Source: Thiohalobacter sp. (lineage in GTDB: Bacteria > Pseudomonadota > Gammaproteobacteria > Thiohalobacterales > Thiohalobacteraceae). From it: a stretch of DNA of 5,717 bases. The stretch covers positions 1 to 5,717 of the forward strand of contig JALVEM010000016.1 in the NCBI GenBank assembly GCA_027030825.1, read 5' to 3'. Position numbers and translations under genes: made by a program. The notes under the pieces were generated by a model, which worked only from the letters and a program-made list of their open reading frames with translations, did not search any database and was not told the DNA's origin. Each line of letters begins with the position of its first letter. The stretch's first letter is position 1. Shown piece by piece: positions 1 to 4,760 of this stretch.

Positions 1-103
1 TCGAACCCGCGCCGTTGATGGCCTTCACCTCGGCCTGTGCGGCCGAAATCAGTCCCAGGATCAGCGCGGCACGCGCCGCGACGGCAAGTATCCGTTTTAT
101 CAT
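1..103 (-). CDS. pstS: Probable phosphate ABC transporter substrate-binding protein PstS, N-terminal fragment (cut by left edge)
   Basis: Only the first 34 codons are present. They show a typical Sec signal peptide: MIKR at the start, a hydrophobic core from about residue 5 to 20, and an AQA cleavage site at 22-24. The mature protein then begins EVKAINGAGS. The INGAG-type start of the mature chain resembles PstS proteins, which bind phosphate in the periplasm and deliver it to the PstCAB ABC transporter. The start is supported by a GGAGA ribosome-binding site ending 6 bases upstream. Upstream lie a Pho box with a spaced -10 element and the phoB-phoR pair, which is the main reason for choosing PstS. 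Other exported phosphate-starvation proteins are possible because the diagnostic phosphate-binding region lies outside the window. The remaining pst genes would be expected further left. Confidence 0.72.
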   Translation of the reverse strand, partial: MIKRILAVAARAALILGLISAAQAEVKAINGAGS

Positions 104-129
104 CGAGATTCTCCGGTCAGCGAAATCAT
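100..129 (-). CDS. Possible 9-codon leader ORF ahead of pstS
   Basis: An ATG at 129 opens a frame MISLTGESR whose TGA stop (102-100) overlaps the pstS ATG (103-101) as ATGA. A GGAG motif at 137-134 sits 4 bases before this ATG, so it could be translated and could couple ribosomes to pstS. Against it, nine codons are easily found by chance in a 5' leader, and the pstS ribosome-binding site lies within it. No known leader peptide was recognised. Confidence 0.25.
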   Translation of the reverse strand: MISLTGESR

Positions 130-140
130 GGAACTCCGTT

Positions 141-162
141 CTCGGGGGCGGCGGCGCCCGAG
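141..162 (-). other. GC-rich hairpin in the pstS 5' leader
   Basis: Perfect 6-base inverted repeat CTCGGG/CCCGAG (141-146 with 157-162) around a 10-base GC-only loop. It lies about 38 bases upstream of the pstS start and downstream of the predicted transcription start, so it would be in the mRNA leader. No U-tract follows, so it does not look like an intrinsic terminator. It may simply reflect base composition. Confidence 0.3.
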
Positions 163-205
163 GCTCGCCCCGGCCGGCCCGCAGGCCCCGGGATTCGATG
201 TGCAC

Positions 206-239
206 AGTCTAGGGAGGGATTGTTTCAGGAATATGACAC
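206..239 (-). promoter_or_regulatory. PhoB-dependent promoter of pstS: Pho box plus -10 element
   Basis: On the minus strand, bases 239-222 read GTGTCATATTCCTGAAAC. Compared with the enterobacterial Pho box CTGTCATA-AATCTGTCAT, the first 7-base direct repeat matches at 6 positions (TGTCAT). The second half keeps CTG and the A near its end. Ten bases further down is TAGACT (211-206), a reasonable -10 hexamer. In PhoB-dependent promoters the Pho box replaces the -35 element at this distance from -10. The predicted transcript starts near 199, leaving a leader of about 95 bases before pstS. The direction is correct for pstS and the regulator PhoB is encoded just upstream. Confidence 0.72.
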
Positions 240-274
240 CCGCCCCGCAGCGCGCGGTCGCCGCGGGCAGTGAG

Positions 275-1621
275 TCAGCGCCCCGGGAGGGGCACGGGTG
301 CGATCGGCCGCGGGGATTCGGCCTCGTCGGCGATGCGCTCGGCGGGAAACACCGCCCGGAACCGGCTGCCCACGCCCACTTCACTCTCGATCTCGAGCTG
401 GCCGCCATGGCGCATCAGCACATGCTTGACGATGGCCAGCCCCAGCCCCGTGCCGCCCTCCTGGCGCGAGCGCCCCACGTCGACACGGTAGAACCGCTCG
501 GTCAGCCTCGGGATGTGATGGGCCGCGATCCCGATGCCGGTGTCGCTGACCTCGAACACCGGCCGCCCCTGGTCGTCCCGATGCCACCGCACCCGGATCT
601 CGCCTCCGGGAGGGGTGTAGCGCACGGCATTGAACACCAGATTCGAGAACAGGCTGCGCAGCTCGTTCGGCCGGCCCAGCAGGCGCAGATCGGGATCTGC
701 CTCCAGCGCCAGCCGATGCGATTTCCCTTCCCCGACCCGGCGCGCCTCGTTCACGACTTCGTCGAGCACGGCAGCCACATCGACCACCGTTTCGGGCTCC
801 ATGGCCTGGCCGGACTCCAGCCGCGAGAGCATGAGCAGATCGTCCACGAGCTGCTGCATCCGCAGGGCCTGTTCGTGCATCTCGCGCATGATGCGCGCGT
901 GCTCGGGGCCGAGCCGTTCGTCCTCGACCAGGGACTCCAGATAGCCGTTGATGACGGTGAGCGGCGTGCGCAGCTCGTGGGAGACGTTGGCGACGAAGTC
1001 CCGCCTGACCTGCTCGAGACGCTGCAGATGGCTGATGTCCCGGGCGATCAGCAGCCGCCGGTTGCGCGCATAGGGCACCACGCGGATCGCGAGTTCGGCC
1101 TGCTCCTTCACCGGCGAGGCGATGACCGGGCCGGGGCGCGAGAAATCGCCGGCTTCGAGATAGGCGCGGAAATCCGGATGACGCAGCAGGTTGGTGATGC
1201 GCTGCCCCACGTCACGCGGATTCTGCAGCCCAAGAAGGCGCGACGCCGAGTCGTTCCACCATTCCGCCTCGTTGTCGCGGTTGAGCACCACCACGGCATC
1301 GGGCATGGCCGCGGTGGCCTCCTGGAAGCGGTTGAGCATCTTGCCGAGCTTGCGCTTGCGCTTGCGGTTGCGCTGCTGCAGCCGGTAGATCCGCAGATAG
1401 ACGTCGTCCCAGATGCCGCCGGCGTCCGGCGGGTGAAAGCGCCGCCCCTTGCTGTCCAGCCAGCGGATCAGCTGCCGAAGCCGGTAGGCATGCCAGGCCA
1501 GCACGCCCGCCAGCGCCAGCGCCACGCCCCAGGCCACGGAACCGGCCAGGGCACCGAGCAGCACCCCGGCGAGCAGCGACAGCAGCAGTCGGCGAATCTC
1601 GATGTCCCAGCCCGCCTGCAT
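275..1621 (-). CDS. phoR: Phosphate regulon sensor histidine kinase PhoR
   Basis: Inner-membrane histidine kinase of 448 residues, close to the 431 of E. coli PhoR. It phosphorylates PhoB when phosphate is scarce and dephosphorylates it when phosphate is plentiful, with the Pst transporter as input. The N-terminus has a hydrophobic hairpin at about residues 10-45, then a basic linker (RNRKRKRKLG, 84-93) as in E. coli. A PAS domain spans about 97-205, including the DFSRP segment near 159. The dimerisation/phosphoacceptor helix carries SHELRTPL with His215. The ATP-binding domain shows the N box (Asn327, Asn331), G1 DTGIGI at 360-365, an F box around ERFYRVD, and G2 GGTGLGL at 389-395. All catalytic motifs are intact. 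There is no large periplasmic domain, as is normal for proteobacterial PhoR. The start lies 3 bases after the phoB stop, with a GAGG at 1633-1630, so phoB and phoR are cotranscribed. The last 20 or so residues are a proline-rich tail. Confidence 0.97.
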   Translation of the reverse strand: MQAGWDIEIRRLLLSLLAGVLLGALAGSVAWGVALALAGVLAWHAYRLRQLIRWLDSKGRRFHPPDAGGIWDDVYLRIYRLQQRNRKRKRKLGKMLNRFQEATAAMPDAVVVLNRDNEAEWWNDSASRLLGLQNPRDVGQRITNLLRHPDFRAYLEAGDFSRPGPVIASPVKEQAELAIRVVPYARNRRLLIARDISHLQRLEQVRRDFVANVSHELRTPLTVINGYLESLVEDERLGPEHARIMREMHEQALRMQQLVDDLLMLSRLESGQAMEPETVVDVAAVLDEVVNEARRVGEGKSHRLALEADPDLRLLGRPNELRSLFSNLVFNAVRYTPPGGEIRVRWHRDDQGRPVFEVSDTGIGIAAHHIPRLTERFYRVDVGRSRQEGGTGLGLAIVKHVLMRHGGQLEIESEVGVGSRFRAVFPAERIADEAESPRPIAPVPLPGR

Positions 1622-1624
1622 CGA

Positions 1625-2323
1625 TCAGGCCTCGATCGAAAACCGGTAGCCCGCGCCCCTGACGGTCTGGACCAGCGAGTCGAGCCCGAAAGGCGCAAGG
1701 GCCTTGCGCAGGCGGCGGATGTGGACGTCCACCGTGCGCTCCTCGATGTAGACGTTGCGGCCCCAGACGTGATCGATGAGACGGCTGCGACTGAAGACCT
1801 TCTCGGGATGCATCATGAAGAAGTGGAGCAGGCGGAATTCCGTGGGGCCGAGATGGACGGGTTCACCGCGCACGCTCACCCGGTGGGCCTCGGGATCGAG
1901 CGCCAGGTCGCGCACGCGCAGGGTCCGGTCGCCGGGGCCGCTGCCTGCGACGCGACGCAGCACGGCGCGGATTCTCGCCACCAGCTCCCGTGGCGAGAAG
2001 GGCTTGGTGACATAGTCGTCGGCGCCCACCTCCAGGCCGCGCACCTTGTCCTCTTCCTCGCCCCGCGCCGTCACCAGGATCACCGGCATCGAGGCCGTGA
2101 GCCCGTCACGCTTCCAGCGCCGGGTCAGATCGATGCCGGACCGGTCGGGCAGCATCCAGTCCAGCAGCACCAGATCCGGCGCGTGATCGGCCACGGCGCG
2201 ATCCGCTCCCGCCGCGTCCTCCGCCTCGAGACACTCGAACCCTTCCCGGACGAGCGCGTGACACAGCATGCGGCGGATGGCGGGCTCGTCATCGACGACG
2301 AGGATACGGGGGGAATCGGGCAT
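1625..2323 (-). CDS. phoB: Phosphate regulon response regulator PhoB
   Basis: OmpR/PhoB-family DNA-binding response regulator of 232 residues (E. coli PhoB has 229). The receiver domain (about 1-122) has the acidic pair Asp11-Asp12, phosphoacceptor Asp55 within LLDWMLP, Thr85 within LVTARGEEED, and Lys107 within TKPFSP. The winged-helix effector domain (about 132-230) includes GPTEFRLLHFFM, HVWGRNVYIEERTVDVHIRR with the recognition helix, and the terminal VRGAGYRFS hairpin. These stretches are close to E. coli PhoB, and that specificity separates it from other OmpR-type regulators. Phosphorylated PhoB binds Pho boxes such as the one upstream of pstS. The start matches the family N-terminus, but there is no good Shine-Dalgarno sequence and a -10-like TAGAAT sits only 6 bases before the ATG. 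The gene may also be reached by readthrough from the operon ending at 2388. Confidence 0.97.
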   Translation of the reverse strand: MPDSPRILVVDDEPAIRRMLCHALVREGFECLEAEDAAGADRAVADHAPDLVLLDWMLPDRSGIDLTRRWKRDGLTASMPVILVTARGEEEDKVRGLEVGADDYVTKPFSPRELVARIRAVLRRVAGSGPGDRTLRVRDLALDPEAHRVSVRGEPVHLGPTEFRLLHFFMMHPEKVFSRSRLIDHVWGRNVYIEERTVDVHIRRLRKALAPFGLDSLVQTVRGAGYRFSIEA

Positions 2324-2329
2324 GGTCTC

Positions 2330-2361
2330 ATTCTACTACAGGCCGGGTTGCGCAATGACGG
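2330..2361 (-). promoter_or_regulatory. Candidate phoB promoter: TAGAAT -10 with a half Pho box
   Basis: TAGAAT at 2335-2330 matches the sigma70 -10 consensus at five of six bases. No convincing -35 is present at the usual distance. Instead CCGTCAT (2361-2355) matches one Pho-box half-site at six of seven positions, but the second half-site that should follow is poor. Autoregulation of phoB by PhoB is well known in other Proteobacteria, so an activator-dependent promoter is plausible here. The -10 is convincing by itself; the Pho half-box is weak. Confidence 0.4.
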
Positions 2362-2370
2362 AGCCGCTCT

Positions 2371-2400
2371 GACGGTCCCGGCAGCCGTCACAGCTGCCGG
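2371..2400 (-). other. Hairpin overlapping the stop codon of the CBS gene, with a competing alternative stem
   Basis: An 8-base perfect inverted repeat, CCGGCAGC at 2378-2385 and GCTGCCGG at 2393-2400, with a 7-base loop that contains the stop codon of the CBS gene (2390-2388). A second stem, GACGG (2371-2375) with CCGTC (2385-2389), uses overlapping bases and would compete with it. No U-run follows on the minus strand, so it is not a canonical intrinsic terminator. It could reduce readthrough into phoB or protect the 3' end of the upstream message. Confidence 0.35.
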
Positions 2401-2792
2401 CAGAGTCCCTTCAGCACCATGTCGGTGTAACTGACGATGCCCACCAGGGTGCGATTCTCCAGCACCGGCGCCCGCGAGAGCCCGAAGCGGTCGAACAGGC
2501 GCGCGCAGTAGCGGATGTCCATGAGGGGATCGACCGTGACCACCGGCTTGGACATGATCTCGTAGACATTGACCCGCTCCGGAGCTCGGTCCACGGCCAG
2601 CACCTTGCGGGCGATGTCCGAGAGCAGCACGATGCCGTATTCGTCGTCCTCGTGGCGCTTGTTCACCAGCAGGCACTTGGTCTCCACGTGCCGCATGGCC
2701 CGCAGAGCGTCGGCCACGGTCGTCAGACCGTCGACCATGTCGAAATCGGTCTTCATCACGTCACGGACGCGCACCGGCTGCCGTTCGTTCAT
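2388..2792 (-). CDS. Stand-alone two-CBS-domain protein
   Basis: A 134-residue soluble protein made almost entirely of a CBS pair (Bateman module). CBS1 spans about 8-68, beginning VRDVM and ending GIVLLSD (53-59). CBS2 spans about 77-131, beginning VYEIMSKPVVTV and ending GIVSYTD (118-124). The G-h-h-x-x-S/T-D ends of both repeats match the motif that contacts the ribose of bound adenosine nucleotides in many CBS proteins, so AMP, ADP, ATP or a related ligand is likely. No catalytic or DNA-binding domain is fused. The start is marked by a strong GGAGG (2801-2797), and its ATG overlaps the stop of the P-II-like gene as ATGA, pointing to coupled translation. Context suggests that it regulates the two membrane proteins of the same operon or acts with the P-II-like protein. 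The direct target is unknown. Confidence 0.88.
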   Translation of the reverse strand: MNERQPVRVRDVMKTDFDMVDGLTTVADALRAMRHVETKCLLVNKRHEDDEYGIVLLSDIARKVLAVDRAPERVNVYEIMSKPVVTVDPLMDIRYCARLFDRFGLSRAPVLENRTLVGIVSYTDMVLKGLCRQL

Positions 2793-3139
2793 ATCTCCTC
2801 CTCGACCATCGGACTCAATCGACTGATCTGATGACTGACGCCGACCGCATCCTCGACATCGATCTGGAAGGCGATGCCGGCGCCGGGGCGTTCGTCGAAG
2901 GCGCCGACCTCCGCGATGCGCTCCAGGATGCGGCGGCTGAGATGCTCCTCGACCAGCAGGAGAACCACGTCGCGCTGGGTCTCGAGCGTGAGGCCGAAAA
3001 AGGTGCGCGCCCGTTCCAGCCCCTCGCCGCGCGCATTGGTGATGACGGTGGCGCCGGTGGCGCCGGCCTCGCGGGCGGCATGCATGACGTCGTCCGTCCT
3101 GGCATCCTCGACGAAACAGATGATGAGCTTGAAGTGCAT
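2789..3139 (-). CDS. P-II-family-like small signalling protein with a shortened T-loop region
   Basis: A 116-residue protein with the P-II fold pattern. Beta strand 1 is HFKLIICFVED, then a helix (DDVMHAAREAGATG), strand 2 TVITNARG, a loop region at about 37-54, strand 3 DVVLLLVEE, helix 2 (RRILERIAEVGAF), and a glycine-containing B-loop-like segment ERPGAGIAFQIDVEDAVGV at 83-101. Compared with GlnB, the loop between strands 2 and 3 is several residues shorter and lacks the uridylylated tyrosine context (RGAEY), so GlnD-type modification is unlikely. P-II proteins are trimers that bind ATP/ADP and often 2-oxoglutarate, and gate transporters or enzymes. The start at 3139 is chosen because a GAGGA (3151-3147) precedes it and homology begins there; an in-frame ATG at 3196 would add 19 unrelated residues overlapping the upstream gene. 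It begins 10 bases after the second DUF1538 stop, so the membrane proteins are its likely partners. Confidence 0.82.
   Translation of the reverse strand: MHFKLIICFVEDARTDDVMHAAREAGATGATVITNARGEGLERARTFFGLTLETQRDVVLLLVEEHLSRRILERIAEVGAFDERPGAGIAFQIDVEDAVGVSHQISRLSPMVEEEI
2795..2803 (-). promoter_or_regulatory. Strong ribosome-binding site of the CBS gene
   Basis: The minus strand reads GAGGAGGAG just ahead of the ATG at 2792. This purine run also encodes the last glutamates of the P-II-like protein (VEEEI). It is the best Shine-Dalgarno match in the operon and suggests the CBS protein is made at a high rate relative to its neighbours. Confidence 0.75.
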
Positions 3140-3149
3140 GGTCCTGTCC

Positions 3150-3923
3150 TCATCCGGGTGGGTGGCGCCGCGCCCGCCAGGCGCTGAGCTGGGCATACCC
3201 CATGACCGTCATCATGGGGAACAGGCTGGCGAAGGCGATGAGTCCGAAACCGTCCAGCAGCGGGCTGCGGCCAGGCACGGTCCCCGCCAGCCCCAGTCCC
3301 AGCGCCGTGACCAGCGGTACCGTCACCGTGGAGGTGGTCACGCCGCCGGAATCGTAGGCGAGTGGCACGATCATCTTCGGCGCCAACGCCGTCTGGATCA
3401 CCACCAGAACATAGCCTGTAATGATGTAGTAATGAAGGGGGGTGCCCGTGACGATGCGGAAAGTGCCCAGTGCGATGCCCACCGCCACACCGAGCGCCAC
3501 GGCCACCCGCAGCCCCCAGACGGTGATGGCACCGGCGGACACCTCGCTGGCCTTGAGCGCCACCGCGATCAGCGAGGGCTCGGCGATGGTGGTGGAAAAG
3601 CCGATGGCGAAGGCAAAGGCATAGACCCAGAGATAGTCCTGCCACCGGACCCGGTCCGGGCTGTCGGCCGCGCCGAACAGGAAGGCCGGATCGGTCAGCT
3701 GCTCCGCCATCATGCGTCCGAGCGGGAACAGCGCCTGTTCGAGCCCCTCGAGAAACAGGGTCATGCCGATCAGCACATAGAGAAATCCCAGTGCCGTGCG
3801 ACGGGGCGACGGCAGCGGCCGGCGCAGGACGAAACGCTGGAAACCGAGCAGGATGACCAGGATCGGCACCAGATCGTGCAGTGTCTCCCACAGCGGAGTG
3901 ACGAGGGCCTGGAGCGAATTCAT
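3150..3923 (-). CDS. DUF1538-family polytopic membrane protein, second copy
   Basis: A 257-residue inner-membrane protein of the DUF1538 family, whose function I do not know to be established. Hydrophobic segments are seen at about 16-32, 43-60, 97-120, 133-153, 163-181, 196-214 and 222-243. Two conserved motifs stand out: GFSTTIAEPSLIAVA (108-122), with a membrane-embedded glutamate, and AYDSGGVTTSTVTVP (189-203). The end keeps DGFGLIAFASLFPM. It is a paralogue of the gene just upstream; the DNA coding for the AYDSGG motif is nearly identical in both. It differs by an insert near 76-95 (FLFGAADSPDRVRW) and a basic tail, RARRHPPG. Its ATG overlaps the upstream stop as ATGA. Buried polar motifs suggest a transporter or channel. 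The reading frame stays open far upstream of the ATG, but that part encodes no sensible protein because it overlaps other real genes. Confidence 0.88.
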   Translation of the reverse strand: MNSLQALVTPLWETLHDLVPILVILLGFQRFVLRRPLPSPRRTALGFLYVLIGMTLFLEGLEQALFPLGRMMAEQLTDPAFLFGAADSPDRVRWQDYLWVYAFAFAIGFSTTIAEPSLIAVALKASEVSAGAITVWGLRVAVALGVAVGIALGTFRIVTGTPLHYYIITGYVLVVIQTALAPKMIVPLAYDSGGVTTSTVTVPLVTALGLGLAGTVPGRSPLLDGFGLIAFASLFPMMTVMGYAQLSAWRARRHPPG

Positions 3924-4660
3924 CCGATCAGCATCCCGTAGCCCATGACGAAGACCATGGGCGTGAGCGAGGCGAAGGCGATGAGGCCGAAACCGTCGAT
4001 CATGGGATTGCGGCCGCGGATCGACATGGCCAGGCCCACGCCCAGTGCCGTCACCAGCGGCACCGTGATGGTGGATGTGGTCACGCCACCGGAATCGTAG
4101 GCGATGCCGATGATCTCGCGGGGCGCGAACAGGGTCATGACGAGCACCCCCACGTAACCGCCGATGATCAGCCAGTGCACCGGCCAGCCCTTGAGGATGC
4201 GGAACACTCCCAGCACGATGGCGAACCCGACCGACACGGCCACCGTGTAACGGAGCCCGAGCGCATAACTCGCCAGGCTCTCCGGATCGCTCCCGATGGC
4301 CCCGTCGGCAGCCGCGATGCGGGCGGCCTCGTCGGCCACGGCGATCAGGGCGGGCTCGGCCACGGTGGTGCCGAACCCGAGCGCGAAGCCGAAGGCCAGC
4401 AGCCAGAAGACCGAGCCCTTGCGCGCAAAGGCATGAGCCATGTTCTCGCCCACCGGGAAGAGCCCCATCTCCAGCCCCTGCACGAAGAAGGCCAGCCCGA
4501 GCACCACGAACAGGATGCCTTCGGCCAGCTCCAGCAGGTTCGGGAGCGGCTGGCGCAGAACGAACAGCTGGAAGAAGGCGATGACGATCAGAATGGGCGC
4601 CAGATCCCGGATGCTCGAACCCAGAATCCTGACGAAACCCCGGATGGCCTTGAGATCCAC
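3920..4660 (-). CDS. DUF1538-family polytopic membrane protein, first copy
   Basis: A 246-residue DUF1538-family membrane protein from a GTG start. It has hydrophobic segments at about 18-35, 43-61, 84-107, 136-154, 161-180, 193-212 and 222-245. Its motifs are GFGTTVAEPALIAVA (95-109) and AYDSGGVTTSTITVP (187-201), then DGFGLIAFASLTPM (222-235). The pair with the downstream gene suggests two subunits of one complex. The GTG at 4660 is chosen because a purine-rich GAGAG/AGG region precedes it, a promoter-like sequence lies at 4698-4693/4721-4716, and family-like sequence begins there. A TTG at 4684 is a possible alternative. In-frame ATG codons at 4762 and further upstream would overlap the start of the divergent protease gene and add a non-membrane, arginine-rich stretch. 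As first gene of the operon it sets transcription of the whole module. Substrate and function are unknown. Confidence 0.87.
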   Translation of the reverse strand: MDLKAIRGFVRILGSSIRDLAPILIVIAFFQLFVLRQPLPNLLELAEGILFVVLGLAFFVQGLEMGLFPVGENMAHAFARKGSVFWLLAFGFALGFGTTVAEPALIAVADEAARIAAADGAIGSDPESLASYALGLRYTVAVSVGFAIVLGVFRILKGWPVHWLIIGGYVGVLVMTLFAPREIIGIAYDSGGVTTSTITVPLVTALGVGLAMSIRGRNPMIDGFGLIAFASLTPMVFVMGYGMLIG

Positions 4661-4692
4661 GCCACTCTCGCCTGCCGCCGACAAACGACTCC

Positions 4693-4721
4693 ATTGTGCC
4701 TTCCCGGGCCGTGCACGACAA
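4693..4721 (-). promoter_or_regulatory. Sigma70-like promoter for the DUF1538/P-II/CBS operon
   Basis: On the minus strand TTGTCG (4721-4716) and CACAAT (4698-4693) are separated by exactly 17 bases. Each matches its consensus hexamer at four of six positions. Transcription would begin near 4686, giving a leader of about 26 bases before the GTG at 4660, enough for its ribosome-binding site. No Pho box is visible here, so there is no sign that PhoB drives this operon directly. Confidence 0.45.
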
Positions 4722-4746
4722 CGACGACGCCCGCTCGCCGGGTCGA

Positions 4747-4752
4747 TATAAT
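4747..4752 (+). promoter_or_regulatory. Perfect TATAAT -10 element of the protease gene
   Basis: TATAAT stands out in otherwise GC-rich DNA and ends 8 bases before the ATG at 4761. No good -35 hexamer is found 16-18 bases upstream, so the promoter may need an activator or another sigma-factor contact. Transcription would start at or within a couple of bases of the start codon, consistent with the lack of any Shine-Dalgarno sequence there. Confidence 0.5.
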
Positions 4753-4760
4753 GCGAAACC

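Noticed and set aside
242..268. Imperfect GC-rich inverted repeat just after the phoR stop (242-248 with 263-268)
   Set aside because: The stem needs a bulge and is not followed by a U-tract on the minus strand, so I do not call it a terminator, although it lies where one would be expected.
2344..2361. A full Pho box upstream of phoB
   Set aside because: Only the first half-site (CCGTCAT) fits; the second half matches at about two of seven positions, so I kept it only as a weak half-site in the promoter entry.
128..2434. A 768-codon open frame on the plus strand, opposite phoR, phoB and the end of the CBS gene
   Set aside because: It is antisense to clearly intact phoR and phoB with all catalytic motifs. 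Its translation is rich in His, Arg, Gln and Pro without any domain pattern, as expected from the high-GC codon bias of the opposite strand.
3140..3196. Longer start for the P-II-like protein at ATG 3196
   Set aside because: It would add 19 residues unlike P-II N-termini and overlap the second DUF1538 gene by 47 bases, whereas the ATG at 3139 has its own ribosome-binding site and starts directly at strand 1.
2874..3941. A 355-codon plus-strand frame opposite the second DUF1538 and P-II-like genes
   Set aside because: Arg/His/Gly-rich translation with no recognisable domain, lying fully antisense to well-supported genes.
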